NCBI GenBank assembly: GCA_028710565.1
Contig: JAQTTV010000006.1
Location: 1-64,000, forward strand
Direction: 5' to 3'
DNA from: Gallionella sp.
Lineage (GTDB): Bacteria; Pseudomonadota; Gammaproteobacteria; Burkholderiales; Gallionellaceae
Length of the DNA stretch: 64,000 bases
The notes beneath the pieces were generated by a model. The model ran no database searches. It worked only from the letters and a program-made list of their open reading frames with translations, and had not been told where the DNA came from. The translations under genes were made by a program, and so were the position numbers. Each line of letters opens with the position of its first letter. Position 1 is the stretch's first letter. Positions 45,178-54,938 of the stretch are shown one piece after another.

Positions 45178-45789
45178 ATGAATAAGTTCACTATCAGTGC
45201 TGTAGCCGCTGCAGTTTGTCTCGTGTTTAGCGTTAACGCCATGGCTCTAAATATGTCTAAGGACGAATATAAAGCAGCAGGAAAAAAAATCTCCGCCCAG
45301 TACAAAGCGGATAAGGCGAACTGCGATACGCTGGCTGGCAATGCGAAAGATATTTGCAAGGACGAAGCCAAGGGTAAAAATCAAGTGGCAGAGGCCGAAC
45401 TCGAAGCGCAATACAAGCCCTCAAATAAGGCCACTTATGAAGTCAGTATGGTCAAGGCAAAAGCAGCTTACGCTGTCGCCAAAGAAAAATGTGATGACAA
45501 AGATGGCAACGACGAAGACGTATGCGTCAAAGAAGCGAAAGCGGCTCTGGTTCGCGGCAAAGCCGACGCAAAAGCACAGTTGAAGACCGCAGAAGCCAAT
45601 GCGACAGCCAGAGAAGAAACGGCTGATGCGCGTGTAAAGGCGAATGAAAATGGCAGCGAGGCACGCCGTGATGCAACGGTTGCTAAACGTGATGCTGACT
45701 ATAAAGTGCAAATCGAAAAGTGCGACAAATTTGCTGGCGACACGAAAGATCAATGTGTTGCACGCGCTAAAACACAATTCGGCAAGTAA
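45178..45789 (+). CDS. Exported TolA-like protein with three Cys-x10-Cys modules
   Basis: The 203-residue product starts at the ATG behind CAGGAG and has a signal peptide (to about residue 23). The rest is a Lys/Ala/Glu-rich helical protein. Three modules share the pattern C-x4-G-x2-x-D-x-C followed by x3-AK (first pair C49/C60), each with exactly ten residues between cysteines, which suggests three helical hairpins closed by disulfides in the periplasm (inference). Similar proteins in betaproteobacteria are often named TolA-like or hypothetical. The function is unknown. Confidence 0.7.
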   Translation: MNKFTISAVAAAVCLVFSVNAMALNMSKDEYKAAGKKISAQYKADKANCDTLAGNAKDICKDEAKGKNQVAEAELEAQYKPSNKATYEVSMVKAKAAYAVAKEKCDDKDGNDEDVCVKEAKAALVRGKADAKAQLKTAEANATAREETADARVKANENGSEARRDATVAKRDADYKVQIEKCDKFAGDTKDQCVARAKTQFGK

Positions 45790-45889
45790 ATAGTCCTGTA
45801 ACAAGGGCTGATAAGTTCTGATCGGCAGTGCACAGCATCGTTCAGCTGATCGGCGCGTCATCAAACTGATATTTCAATGAAAGCACATC

Positions 45890-46114
45890 ATGTCGCATAC
45901 CGTACACGGAGCAAAAGGATTGCATAAACAAGCTGCTATTGATCACAAGGCGGTCGCACATCAACAGCAGCGTCATGAGCATATAGCCGTTACCGCCTAT
46001 TTTCATGCCGAACATCGTGGTTTCACAGGCGATGATCAATTGGCAGACTGGCTGGTTGCCGAGGCTGAAATTGATGCTGCACTGGATCAGGATAAAGACC
46101 CCAGCATTGTTTAA
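45890..46114 (+). CDS. DUF2934 domain protein
   Basis: A small 74-residue protein rich in histidine in its N-terminal half. The C-terminal half matches the DUF2934 pattern: a helix 'IAVTAYFHAEHRGF' followed by 'DDQLADWLVAEAEID'. The function is unknown; members are common in soil and freshwater proteobacteria near stress genes, which fits the CsbD and Dps neighbours. Confidence 0.75.
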   Translation: MSHTVHGAKGLHKQAAIDHKAVAHQQQRHEHIAVTAYFHAEHRGFTGDDQLADWLVAEAEIDAALDQDKDPSIV

Positions 46115-46130
46115 TCTGGAGCCTTTTTTA

Positions 46131-46282
46131 AGGAGGCACTGATTAAATCTTCCGTTCTTGGTGAGCTTGTCGAACCATGAACGGAAGATTTAGTGACATC
46201 AAAGAATTAAATCCACTCACCCTTCGACCGTTCGACACGCTCACGGCTCAGGGCGAACGGATTTAATCAGCGTCTCCTTAGG
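46131..46282. mobile_element. MITE R3, copy 2 (inverted)
   Basis: About 150 bases, the reverse complement of the R3 copies at 44043 and 47822. The ends are complete: AAGGAGGCACTGATTAAATC on the left and GATTTAATCAGCGTCTCCTTAGG on the right. Confidence 0.85.
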
Positions 46283-46371
46283 TATTACATGTTTAGTTTC
46301 ACGTCATATCTGGCGAAATGGCATCCGCTGAAGCGACCTGATGTGGCTATTGCGAAATACTGAACAGACTG

Positions 46372-46395
46372 GCATAGGCTTTTTGCCTATGCTTT
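46372..46395 (+). terminator. Possible terminator
   Basis: GCATAGGC / GCCTATGC hairpin with a TTTTT loop followed by a short T run. No well-supported gene precedes it directly. Confidence 0.5.
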
Positions 46396-46489
46396 AACGT
46401 GTGGCGACAGTCTTCAATATCTGATTTTGTCTTTTGGCGACTGTGGCAAATCGAATCAAAGTTGACATTATTTTTGAGGGATTTAGATC

Positions 46490-46567
46490 ATGGGAAAATA
46501 TCTTTTGGGTTGGATTTTGGGTGTGCCAGTCGTGGTGCTGGTCGTTATTTATCTGATTTTTAATTGA
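46490..46567 (+). CDS. Very small hydrophobic membrane protein
   Basis: A 25-codon frame behind TTTGAGGG: a short 'MGKYLLGWILG' start and one membrane helix through 'VPVVVLVVIYLIF'. Small proteins of this shape (MxKxLLxWILGVPxxx) occur in many betaproteobacteria, usually near stress genes. The function is unknown. Confidence 0.55.
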   Translation: MGKYLLGWILGVPVVVLVVIYLIFN

Positions 46568-46568
46568 G

Positions 46569-46628
46569 GCATTCAGCAATAGGGTGAATTCAAGCCTCGT
46601 TCTGAATTCGTTCGAGAATGCTTTTTTG
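46569..46628 (+). terminator. Terminator after the 25-residue protein
   Basis: GCATTC pairs with GAATGC around a region that contains a second GAATTC/GAATTC pairing; seven T follow. Confidence 0.55.
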
Positions 46629-46784
46629 ATGTGGAGCAGGTTAGCGCGGAGAGCTGCATGTTTTGTCAGGCAAAGTTGACTTGATTTTTTGCTTGGTTCG
46701 ATACCGTACAGACTGGCGAGGGCATGACGTTCATTCTAGCGACACACAGGGTTGTCCTGTCATTTTAGACAAAGGAATACGATC

Positions 46785-46970
46785 ATGAACAAGAATCAAG
46801 TCAAAGGCGTTGCAAAAGAAATCGCTGGTAAAGTGCAGGAAGAGGCTGGCAAATTGGTTGGGAGCAAAGAACAACAAGTCAAGGGTCTGGGCAAACAAAT
46901 ATCTGGAAAAGCCGAGAAAGCTTATGGTGATGTAAAGCAAGCCGTCAAGGATGCAAAAAAACCTTCCTAA
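46785..46970 (+). CDS. CsbD family stress protein
   Basis: The 61-residue hydrophilic protein has the CsbD/YjbJ pattern: repeated 'NQVKGVAKEIAGKVQE' and 'GKAEKAYGDVKQAV' motifs. Such proteins are induced by general stress; their molecular role is unknown. An AAAGGAA site precedes the ATG. A terminator follows. Confidence 0.92.
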   Translation: MNKNQVKGVAKEIAGKVQEEAGKLVGSKEQQVKGLGKQISGKAEKAYGDVKQAVKDAKKPS

Positions 46971-46986
46971 TTCGTTCCTGTGACAA

Positions 46987-47016
46987 CAAATGGCCGCTGT
47001 ACGCGGCCATTTTTAC
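46987..47016. terminator. Bidirectional terminator between csbD-like gene and dps
   Basis: ATGGCCGC / GCGGCCAT hairpin with five T on the plus strand and a weaker T-rich side on the minus strand, between two converging genes. Confidence 0.85.
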
Positions 47017-47044
47017 GTCAGGTCTATGCTTACACAGAGGCAGC

Positions 47045-47527
47045 TTAATCCTCCAACAAGCTACGCAGCATCCATGCATTTTTTTCATGCACTTCCATCC
47101 GTGCTGACAGCAGATCGACGGTCGGCTGGTCACCCGCCTTATCGGCGATAGGTAATACTTCACGCGCAGTACGCACGACAGCTTCTTGCCCAGAAACGAG
47201 TTGTTTAATCATGTCTTTCGCGCTGACGCTGCCCGTACTTTCTTTGATCGTGGTCAGCGCGGCGAATTCTTTGTAGCTGCCAGGTGCGGGATAACCGAGT
47301 GCGCGGATGCGTTCGGCGATTAAATCCACCGCCAACCAACTTTCGTTGTATTGCGTCATAAACATGATGTGCAGGGTCTGGAACATGGATCCTGTGACGT
47401 TCCAATGGAAGTTGTGGGTCTTGAGGTAGAGGGTGTAGGTGTCGGCCAACACGCGCGCCAGACCGTCTGCGACGACCTTGCGATCTTTTTCTGAGATGCC
47501 GATGTTGATAGGGCTGATCTTGCTCAT
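47045..47527 (-). CDS. dps: Dps / ferritin-like DNA-protection protein
   Basis: The 160-residue protein forms a dodecamer that oxidises iron with hydrogen peroxide and protects DNA. The ferroxidase ligands are seen in '[10 protein letters not shown]' and the later '[15 protein letters not shown]'. AAGGAGA precedes the ATG. It converges with the CsbD gene. Confidence 0.93.
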   Translation of the reverse strand: MSKISPINIGISEKDRKVVADGLARVLADTYTLYLKTHNFHWNVTGSMFQTLHIMFMTQYNESWLAVDLIAERIRALGYPAPGSYKEFAALTTIKESTGSVSAKDMIKQLVSGQEAVVRTAREVLPIADKAGDQPTVDLLSARMEVHEKNAWMLRSLLED

Positions 47528-47681
47528 GATGCTCTCCTTGGTTTATTGGATCGGGTTGGTGACATCGTGCAGAGGCGAGTGGACTTAATATGGCGACGAT
47601 TTCGCCGCTTGCTTACGGGCTGCCTGTGGCATTATGCGCCACTTTGTCAAAATAAGACTTGCCGTTGCGCGGTGCTATTTT

Positions 47682-47715
47682 ATTGAATTTTGAGTAGCTA
47701 TGTACAGCATAAATA
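47682..47715. pseudogene. 5' fragment of a DUF3301-type gene, cut by a MITE
   Basis: A stretch reading AATTTTGAG...CTATGTACAGCATAAA also occurs at the start of the intact DUF3301 gene (60506-60533). Here only the leader and the first five codons remain; the R1 element begins at the sixth codon. Confidence 0.5.
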
Positions 47716-47814
47716 TTTGGTTCTATGTGATTTGTAGTGGGTGAAACTAGGTGCCTTCCCCTTGAAGGGGAGGCAGATTGCTCACTTGTGCCACGATGAT
47801 TCACATAGAGCCAA
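47716..47814. mobile_element. MITE-like element R1, short complete copy
   Basis: About 99 bases with well-paired ends (TTTGGTTCTATGTGA and TCACATAGAGCCAA). It contains one CCCCTTGAAGGGG palindrome and the GCTCACTTGTGCCACGATGA segment also present at 23950. This copy defines the boundaries of the family. Confidence 0.85.
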
Positions 47815-47821
47815 TAAATTA

Positions 47822-47971
47822 GGGATGCACTGATTAAAGCCGTTCGCACTGAGCCGTGAGCTTGTCGAACGGTCGAAGGGTGAATGGATTTAATCTACTG
47901 GTTCTATAAATCTTCCGCTCATGGTTCGACAAGCTCACCACGAACGGAAGATTTAATCATCGTTTCCTTAG
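47822..47971. mobile_element. MITE R3, copy 3
   Basis: About 150 bases, same orientation as the copy at 44043. It lies only seven bases from the R1 element. The right end is slightly degenerate. Confidence 0.82.
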
Positions 47972-48093
47972 TGTTTCCTTGGGAAAGGTGAGCGAAATTT
48001 TGTGTACGCTCAACTTCCAAGAGCAGGCATCCCAGTAAGCAAAACGGATTGTGGTCTCAGCAAATTAACTTTCTATAAAATAGGAAAAACATA

Positions 48094-48726
48094 ATGGAAC
48101 AAGAAGTCCGAAAAGATTTTGACAAGGAAGCGGCTCAATGGGATGCGAGTCCCTTTAGGACGATGTTGGCAAGCCAAGTGGCTGCCGCCATGATCCGCGA
48201 AATCCAGCTTTCCGCCGAGATGAAGGTGCTGGATTTCGGATGTGGCACGGGGTTGCTCACCCTCAATCTACAACCGCTCGTTCAATCCATTACGGGTGCG
48301 GACAGTTCGCACGGCATGCTTGGCGCACTGAAGGACAAAATCAAGACGCAAGGGCTGAGCAATGTTCAGGCGGAATTTGTGGATTTTGAAAAGGGTGAAC
48401 ATGTCGCAGGCGGCTACAACCTCATTGTGAGCAGCATGGTTGTGCATCATGTGCCAGATACACTTGCCTTGTTCAAGGAATGGCATCGACTGCTGTTGCC
48501 AAATGGGCAAGTCAGCTTCGCCGACCTAGACACAGAAGACGGCGCATTCCACGGCGATAATACGGGTGTGTTTCATCTGGGATTCGACAGGCAGAATCTA
48601 ATCCTGCTCCTGCAAGCAGCTGGTTTTCACACGATACGGGATACCACCGCGACCATCATCAGTAAAGAAGTCGAAGGGCAAGGTATGCGTGAGTTCTCTA
48701 TATTTTTGATTACGGCTCAAAAATGA
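48094..48726 (+). CDS. Class I SAM-dependent methyltransferase
   Basis: The 210-residue protein has SAM motif I (VLDFGCGTGLLTLNL, about 46-60), motif II (GADSSHGML) and 'NLIVSSMVVHHVPD', the usual order in UbiE/Coq5-like small-molecule methyltransferases. The substrate is unknown. It is a single gene after two MITEs. Confidence 0.88.
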   Translation: MEQEVRKDFDKEAAQWDASPFRTMLASQVAAAMIREIQLSAEMKVLDFGCGTGLLTLNLQPLVQSITGADSSHGMLGALKDKIKTQGLSNVQAEFVDFEKGEHVAGGYNLIVSSMVVHHVPDTLALFKEWHRLLLPNGQVSFADLDTEDGAFHGDNTGVFHLGFDRQNLILLLQAAGFHTIRDTTATIISKEVEGQGMREFSIFLITAQK

Positions 48727-48792
48727 ATGTCAGTTAAGGTCACGCGTTGTCACGGTTGGTGGGTTGAAAGGGGTGAACTGGCTTTTGGTTCC

Positions 48793-51744
48793 TCAAGAAG
48801 TTGCGCTCAATACTTTCAATATGGTCGGGTAGTCGAAATTGTCCACCAGCCGTGACAGCACGGGGTGCAGCGTCGCATCGTAGTCAGCGACCTTTTCAAG
48901 CACCGTGGCAATACGCTCGTCGTTCAGGCTTTCCAGTGCATCGCGTAATTCATCGCGCAGAGGCGGTGGCAACACGGTTAGCATTGCGGCAGTGAGTATC
49001 GTGGTGGGAGAGTCTTCCGAGCGTGCTGATTGCTCGGCATACGTGTAGCGCACACCCAGTTGCCTGCTCAGGCAATCATAGATTTCGTTGAAACGGTAAG
49101 GCTTACGCACAAAGTCATCCATGCCAGCAGCCAACATTTCTGCGCGCTGTTCGGCAAAGGCCGATGCGGTGACGGCGACGATCTTTACCTCCTTGCCATT
49201 AGGCAGATTGCGTATCGTTTTCGTTGCCTCCAGACCATCCATCACGGGCATACGCCTGTCCATCCAGATCAGGTGCGGCTGCCAGCTCTGGAAAAGTGCT
49301 ACGCCTTGCGCGCCATCGTTGGCTACTTTGGTCTCAAATCCGATACGAAGCATGAGTTGTGACAGCAGCAACTGGTTCTCAAGTTGATCCTCGACGATCA
49401 GGATGCGGTATTGCGGCTGCCCAAACACGCATCCCGTCACTTCACCTTTTTCTTCTTTTGGTGGGGTGATGTCGTTTTCTGCGACTTCGCTTAAGGGCAA
49501 ATCGACGCGGAACAGCGAGCCTTTCCCTAAGGTGCTTTCCAGCGAAATATTGCCTCCCATCAGCAGTACGAATTGCCGCGTAATTGCCAGTCCCAACCCC
49601 GTGCCCTTATTCTGATTGATCTGTTTGCCCAATTGGACGAAGGGCTGAAACAGTTGCCGCTGGTCTTCGGGCGAGATGCCTAAGCCAGAATCCTCGACCT
49701 CGATCAATAGATGCGAAATTGTGTTTTGTTTGGTGCCGAGGCGTAGGGTAACACCGCCTTGCGCAGTAAACTTGACGGCGTTGCCGAGCAAGTTGACCAG
49801 TATCTGACGCAGGCGCGCTTCGTCGCCGTTGATGTGACGTGGAAAATACGATGATTGGTCGAGCAGCAGCGTCAGCCCTTTCTCATGCGCACGCAATTCC
49901 ATCATATCGACGACATCGCGCACCATAATGCCTAGGTCGAACGGCGCATTCTCCAGTTGCAAGCGTCCTGCCTCAATCTTGGACATTTCCAGCACGTCGT
50001 TGATCAGCGTCAGCAAATGCGCCCCGCTGCGGTTGATGATGTCCAAGTTTTTTTGCTGATGTTCGTCCAGCAGCGAATCTTGGCGCATCAGGCTGGAGAA
50101 TCCTAGGATGGCATTGAGCGGCGTGCGCAACTCGTGGCTCATGTTGGCGAGGAATACGCTCTTGGCTTTGTTGGCTGCCTCGGCGGCATCGCGCGCCAGT
50201 ACCAGATCGGTGGTGCGGGTTTGCACTTCTTCTTCCAGATGATCCTTGTAGCGCATTAGTTCATTTTCAGTTGCAATGCGTTGGGTAACATCCTGCCCTA
50301 CAGCCAGCAGCCCCACTATATTTCCATCTGTGTCTACCAGCGTTTTATCGAACCATTCGATCTGGCGCTCCTCGCCGTTGCGGGTGAGAATGGCATTGAT
50401 ATTTCCTCGTGTCGTGATGCCAGAAGCTGCGCTCTTGAATAACGTGCGTATGCGGCGGCACTCGTGTTCTGGCAGGAAGTTTTCCAGCCAGTTCTTGCCG
50501 CGCATTTCGGACAAGGGATAACCGCTCAGATTTTCCAAATAAGAGTTGTAGCGCATGATGCAACCCTGTACATCCAGCACCAGAATAATAACCTGTGCGG
50601 TCTCGATCAGATTATCGGCAAAATCCCGCTCGCGCCGAAAAGCCTCCGTAGCCTGTTTATGCTCGGTGATGTCCTCTACCATGGCTACCACATAATCAAC
50701 CTCGCCATTTTCTTTACGTACGCAGCGCACCACCAGCAGGGTGGGAATGACTTTTCCTGTGCGGCTGATAAAGCGTTTTTCCAAGCTATAGCCCTCAATC
50801 TTGTGCGCCAGTAGCAGATTGAATTGTGTGACATCGGCAGCTAGGTCATCTGGGTGCGTCAGCTGCGCCCAGGTCATGCTGAACATTTCCTGCTCTGAAT
50901 ATTCCAGTAACTTGCACAGATAGTTGTTGACGCTCAGCCAGCCTTTTTCTGGCGAAGTGATCGTCAAACCAACCATATCGAATTCGTAAAATGTTCGCAG
51001 ACGTTCTTCGCTGATGCGTCTTTCACCCTCTGCCTTTTGCCGCCCACTTATTTCCAATTGCAATTCGGCATTAGTCTGACGCAAGCTGGCTTCTCGATTG
51101 GCAACAGCCTCTGCCATTGCGTTGAAGTTAGCCACGATAGGCGAGAATTCCACATAAGTTTCAGGCGAGGTGAACTGCTGGTATTTCCCTTCGACGACCT
51201 CATTAATGGAGCCGATGAGTGCTTTCACGGGCTTTTTCAATAGTTTGTTGAGTGTCCAGCGCATCACGCTGAACAACAGGATGATCAGTAGGAAAGCGAT
51301 GCTGATACTCGTCAGTATCATGCGTTTGTTCGCTGCCTGATAGGCCGCTAACGACAAACTGATTTCTGCACTGCCAATGATTTGGCCATCATGAAGGATG
51401 ACGGCCTCGTGCTTGATGGTATCCCCGTCGCGTTTTGTGTGCTGATAAATAATGCGTTGCTGCTCGTCGCGAATCGTCAAGGAGGCGATCTCATCATTCG
51501 TGACCATAGCACTGCCGATTTTCTGCACCAATGCATCATCAACATTCCACAGCGGTAATTCCAGTAATTGATGGAGGTCAGATACGTAGCGGGCCGCGTT
51601 GTTCTCGAACTGTGCAGTTTGTGCGCGTGAGGCGTAGAAATAGTCCAGCAGGCCAACGACCAGAGCCACCAGTGAAATCAGTGCCACCAGTGTCATCGTG
51701 AGTTCACGATAGAGAGATTTTGGCTTGGATGTTTGTGCGTTCAT
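48793..51744 (-). CDS. Hybrid sensor histidine kinase
   Basis: The 983-residue inner-membrane kinase has two membrane helices (about 15-36 and 145-167) around a periplasmic domain, then a HAMP-like linker, two PAS domains (about 250-380 and 385-505), HisKA with '[13 protein letters not shown]' (phospho-His about 536), HATPase ('NLLGNAVKF', '[10 protein letters not shown]', 'GTGLGLAI'), a receiver with the acceptor Asp in '[13 protein letters not shown]' (about 830), and a C-terminal helical part lacking an obvious HPt histidine. The start overlaps the stop of the upstream binding protein (ATGA). No response regulator gene is next to it. Confidence 0.93.
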   Translation of the reverse strand: MNAQTSKPKSLYRELTMTLVALISLVALVVGLLDYFYASRAQTAQFENNAARYVSDLHQLLELPLWNVDDALVQKIGSAMVTNDEIASLTIRDEQQRIIYQHTKRDGDTIKHEAVILHDGQIIGSAEISLSLAAYQAANKRMILTSISIAFLLIILLFSVMRWTLNKLLKKPVKALIGSINEVVEGKYQQFTSPETYVEFSPIVANFNAMAEAVANREASLRQTNAELQLEISGRQKAEGERRISEERLRTFYEFDMVGLTITSPEKGWLSVNNYLCKLLEYSEQEMFSMTWAQLTHPDDLAADVTQFNLLLAHKIEGYSLEKRFISRTGKVIPTLLVVRCVRKENGEVDYVVAMVEDITEHKQATEAFRRERDFADNLIETAQVIILVLDVQGCIMRYNSYLENLSGYPLSEMRGKNWLENFLPEHECRRIRTLFKSAASGITTRGNINAILTRNGEERQIEWFDKTLVDTDGNIVGLLAVGQDVTQRIATENELMRYKDHLEEEVQTRTTDLVLARDAAEAANKAKSVFLANMSHELRTPLNAILGFSSLMRQDSLLDEHQQKNLDIINRSGAHLLTLINDVLEMSKIEAGRLQLENAPFDLGIMVRDVVDMMELRAHEKGLTLLLDQSSYFPRHINGDEARLRQILVNLLGNAVKFTAQGGVTLRLGTKQNTISHLLIEVEDSGLGISPEDQRQLFQPFVQLGKQINQNKGTGLGLAITRQFVLLMGGNISLESTLGKGSLFRVDLPLSEVAENDITPPKEEKGEVTGCVFGQPQYRILIVEDQLENQLLLSQLMLRIGFETKVANDGAQGVALFQSWQPHLIWMDRRMPVMDGLEATKTIRNLPNGKEVKIVAVTASAFAEQRAEMLAAGMDDFVRKPYRFNEIYDCLSRQLGVRYTYAEQSARSEDSPTTILTAAMLTVLPPPLRDELRDALESLNDERIATVLEKVADYDATLHPVLSRLVDNFDYPTILKVLSATS

Positions 51745-52613
51745 GGCGTATTTAAGGCTGTTCCGTCATCTTCCCACGTGCTTTCGTAATAATCCAGTAG
51801 CCGAGTAAGTTCCACATGCGCTTCATTCGCTGCGGTACCTTTGCCGTAGTACTTTTGCATAATCTCATGGTACTGCGGGCTATGTATGGCTTTGCGCAAC
51901 GCTTGATGGTATTGCCGTGCAAGATGTCGTCCTTCAGGTTTGTTCATATCCATCATGACGGCAATAGGGCGCACGAAACTTGGCACGATGATGCGCACAA
52001 AATTGTGTTGTTCATCTGCAAATTCTGTTTGAATCAAGTACTCCCCAGTAAGGTCAACCATAATGGCCACATCGATCCTGCCCTTTTGTAGCATTCTCAA
52101 TAAAGTCTCGTTCGAGTCGCTTTCTTGTACCTTGATCTTGAGGCGGGCAAATGAGTTCACGTCCTCAATCGTGCCTCTCAGCACGCCTATTGTATGACCA
52201 CTGAGATCCGCTGTGCTGCGGATATGAATGACATCATGATGGGGGCGGTAATAGAAATACGCTAAATGGAAGACCCCGATGGGCAAGATAGCGCGGTTCT
52301 TTTCGGTGGTCAGGATATTGGGATTGCCCACTAGGTAAGGGGCAGTGCTGGCACTGAAGCGTTTGACGGGTAGGTAGTTGATGGTATATGTCACGCCAGC
52401 GATCTCAGACAGTAGATGCAATATCTCGCCGCCCATGCCGCCGCTCGGCATTGTTTCCGACCAGATAGGGGGCGTTTCGGTCGATTGAAAAACGAGGGTG
52501 CCGACTTCAGCCTGCACCTCCTGTGCAATTGGCATCATCAGCGCAAACAATATCATCAGGGTTTGGACTACCGTCTCCCTACTCCATCGCACCAGCTTTA
52601 TGTTGCAGTTCAT
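51741..52613 (-). CDS. Periplasmic substrate-binding-type protein
   Basis: The 290-residue exported protein has a signal peptide (to about residue 35) and a type-II periplasmic binding fold of the amino-acid-binding (SBP_bac_3) type: 'GGEILHLLSEIAGV', 'LSGHTIGVLRGTIED', 'LRMLQKGRIDVAIM'. The start ATG overlaps the previous stop (ATGA); the TTG two codons earlier is less likely. No ABC permease or ATPase is in the operon, so it more likely senses a ligand for the adjoining kinase than feeds a transporter (inference). Confidence 0.85.
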   Translation of the reverse strand: MNCNIKLVRWSRETVVQTLMILFALMMPIAQEVQAEVGTLVFQSTETPPIWSETMPSGGMGGEILHLLSEIAGVTYTINYLPVKRFSASTAPYLVGNPNILTTEKNRAILPIGVFHLAYFYYRPHHDVIHIRSTADLSGHTIGVLRGTIEDVNSFARLKIKVQESDSNETLLRMLQKGRIDVAIMVDLTGEYLIQTEFADEQHNFVRIIVPSFVRPIAVMMDMNKPEGRHLARQYHQALRKAIHSPQYHEIMQKYYGKGTAANEAHVELTRLLDYYESTWEDDGTALNTP

Positions 52614-53221
52614 TTCCAACTGGGATTCTGGCGTTGCAGGCGACTGAAGTAGTCCACAGACACGGCATTTTTGCCGAGATGTTTTTGCATCAGCTCACGA
52701 TATTTTCCGTTGCTGACGATCTTTTGCAATCCCTTGTCGAATGCCTTATACAGTTTATTGCCGCGCGGATGCTTCAGGTCAAATACCAGCGAAATGGGAT
52801 GTTTTCCATTGGCAACATCACTCAGATAATAAGTGACCAAGCGATAGCGTTTCATTTCTTTGGCGGTCAGGTCGCCTTCGGCACAGATCATCACGGGAAC
52901 CTGATTGACGAAGAACTCATACTTAGCCAGCTGTTTTGAGGGCAGAACGTCGATTTCGGGTTGCATGTCGCCCGCTTGAAAAGCTGCGCCCAGCAGGTCG
53001 GCGGTCAGCTTGCCTTCGATCTCGGCGGAGGGTGTATTCTGACTGGAAGAATAATAGCCGACGACATCGACATGCCGCTCTTCGCCAAGCATCTTGGCGG
53101 CGATGCGGGGTGCTGTCGCTTGTGCAGTGCATGCGAACAGCAGCCAGCCGATTGCAAGCAGGTGTGCAACGCTGCCCAATGTGAAACGGAAAGCATTTGT
53201 GCGATTTGGGGTGTTCATCAT
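52610..53221 (-). CDS. Short periplasmic binding-type protein
   Basis: The 203-residue exported protein (signal to about residue 36) is related to the C-terminal and parts of the N-terminal lobes of SBP_bac_3 proteins: 'ADLLGAAFQAGD', 'DVLPSKQLAKYEFFVNQ', 'YKAFDKGLQKIVSNGKYRELMQKHLG'. It is shorter than usual (about 250), with the strand-helix region between the lobes missing. It is coupled to the following binding-protein gene. Confidence 0.75.
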   Translation of the reverse strand: MMNTPNRTNAFRFTLGSVAHLLAIGWLLFACTAQATAPRIAAKMLGEERHVDVVGYYSSSQNTPSAEIEGKLTADLLGAAFQAGDMQPEIDVLPSKQLAKYEFFVNQVPVMICAEGDLTAKEMKRYRLVTYYLSDVANGKHPISLVFDLKHPRGNKLYKAFDKGLQKIVSNGKYRELMQKHLGKNAVSVDYFSRLQRQNPSWK

Positions 53222-53234
53222 TGACCTCTCATTT

Positions 53235-54563
53235 TCAATCGGCGATGCTGGAAGAGGACATGATTAACAGCTTGTCCCACAGCTCGAAGTGATGATTAAA
53301 AGGGTGTGTCTGCGACAGAAAAATCGTGATTTTCTCTTCTTTCGGGTCAACACTGAAGCGGGTGGAGTAAAGTCCCGCCCATTCAAAAGTGCCGACATCG
53401 CCCGCATCCACATTGTGTTCGCGGTCTGCTTGAATCCCTAAGCCTAATCCGAACTTCCAGCCTTCGTCATGCAGCGTGTTCTCGGAGAGCTTGCCAATTT
53501 GGTTGGTGGTCATCAATTCGACCGTCTTGCGGCTGACCAGACGCACGCCGTCCAGTTCGCCCTTATTTAGCAGCATCTGCGCGAAGCGGAAATAGTCATA
53601 GGGTGTGCTGACCATGCCAACACCACCCGACAGGAAGGTTTTGGGACCATGAGTCTGAAAGGTGGGCGAGTATCGATAGTCACCTTCTTGATGCGGGCCA
53701 GACAACACCTTTTCCAGCTTGCCGTGCCAGTCGCTTTTCCACACCGCAGACATTCTGCTCTGTTTGCTTTCAGGCACGAAGAAGTAGCTGTCGTTCATCT
53801 TCAGCGGCTTGAATATATGTTCGGAGATGTAGTCATCCAGCTTCTGACCCGATACGACTTCGACTAAATAGCCCGAAACATCTGCCGCCATGCCGTAGAT
53901 GAACGCCTCTCCAGGCTGGCTGGCGAGTGGTAGGCGTGCTAGGCGTTTGACCATGTCGCCTATCGTACCTGATGTTTCGTACATGCCACTGCTGATGCCC
54001 GCCTCTTCATACAGGATATTCATCTGACGTAGGAGGCGGTCTTTGGGATACCACTCTGCCGCAAACGAATACGGCATGCCCGCAGTGTGGGTGAGCAAGT
54101 CTTTGATGGTAATGTCGCGCTTGGCGGGTACCAGTTTGAAGGCTGGATTAGAACCTAGCGGCAACATCTCGATTACCTTGGGATGGGCAAATTCGGGAAT
54201 GTATTTGGCGACGGGGTCGGACAGTAGCAGCTTGCCATCTTCATATAACTGAAGGATCGCCAAGGTGACGACGGGTTTAGTCATCGAGCAAATGCGGAAC
54301 ATCGTGTCCTTCTGCATCGGCTTGCCGACATCCGCCTCGCCAAAGGTTTCAAAGTAAGCGATCTTGCCATGGCGAGCGACCAGCACGACCGCCCCGGCCA
54401 TCTTTTTTTGCTCAATATAGCCACCCATAAAATCAGAAATTTTCTGTAGTCGGGCAGATGATAAGCCGACATCTTCTGGTTTGGCGACGTGGAAATCTTC
54501 GGCAACAGCAGGATGCGCCAACAAAGCCAACAACAATGTAAACAACAGCTTAATGTATTTCAT
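53235..54563 (-). CDS. Exported serine hydrolase of the beta-lactamase / PBP4* family
   Basis: The 442-residue protein starts at the ATG seven bases after GGAGGGG and has a signal peptide (to about residue 21). The family SxxK nucleophile motif is seen in 'RICSMTKPVV', the Tyr motif in 'FIYGMAADVSGYLVE', and a later 'GGVGMVSTPYDYFRF'. Such class C-like enzymes are D-aminopeptidases, esterases or peptidoglycan hydrolases. It lies 13 bases upstream of the two binding-protein genes and the kinase, so it is probably the first gene of that operon. Confidence 0.9.
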   Translation of the reverse strand: MKYIKLLFTLLLALLAHPAVAEDFHVAKPEDVGLSSARLQKISDFMGGYIEQKKMAGAVVLVARHGKIAYFETFGEADVGKPMQKDTMFRICSMTKPVVTLAILQLYEDGKLLLSDPVAKYIPEFAHPKVIEMLPLGSNPAFKLVPAKRDITIKDLLTHTAGMPYSFAAEWYPKDRLLRQMNILYEEAGISSGMYETSGTIGDMVKRLARLPLASQPGEAFIYGMAADVSGYLVEVVSGQKLDDYISEHIFKPLKMNDSYFFVPESKQSRMSAVWKSDWHGKLEKVLSGPHQEGDYRYSPTFQTHGPKTFLSGGVGMVSTPYDYFRFAQMLLNKGELDGVRLVSRKTVELMTTNQIGKLSENTLHDEGWKFGLGLGIQADREHNVDAGDVGTFEWAGLYSTRFSVDPKEEKITIFLSQTHPFNHHFELWDKLLIMSSSSIAD

Positions 54564-54938
54564 TATCATCCCCTCCGAAAATTCACCCACAGGTTCTCGT
54601 TTTTTAATGCCTGCCTGACATTATGCCAGCTTCGCCATGTTTCTGAATAACGCCGCACTGAATAAAAGCCCTATAAATAACTTCAATTTTCGGTGGCTTT
54701 TGTAATGGACTTATTCATCATTTGGTTCCGCATGGATGATCTTCCCAAAAGTATTTTGTTGCCATCGGTCAGACGCACGCGAAATGTTACTTAACTCGGA
54801 AAGCGATATAATTTTCGGCAGCAGCATGACCATCGTTGGCGATGTGTCACAATGCGCAAATAGCGGTAGCATCGTCTGGTTGCGGTAAACATCAAATCCC
54901 ATCCATAACTGCGCCATCACACCAACAAAAGGTAGATC
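54564..54938. other. Gap between hydrolase and bestrophin genes
   Basis: This 375-base stretch separates two divergent genes. A 69-codon frame on the minus strand (54711-54920, MMAQLWMGFDVYRNQ...) exists, but it has no ribosome site or recognisable family, so I do not call it. Confidence 0.4.

Noticed and set aside
46288-46362. 24-codon frame (MFSFTSYLAKWHP...) after MITE R3
   Set aside because: No ribosome site and no known relative; the following hairpin alone is too little support.
54711-54920. 69-codon minus-strand frame upstream of the bestrophin gene
   Set aside because: No ribosome site, no family resemblance; overlaps the probable promoter of the bestrophin gene.
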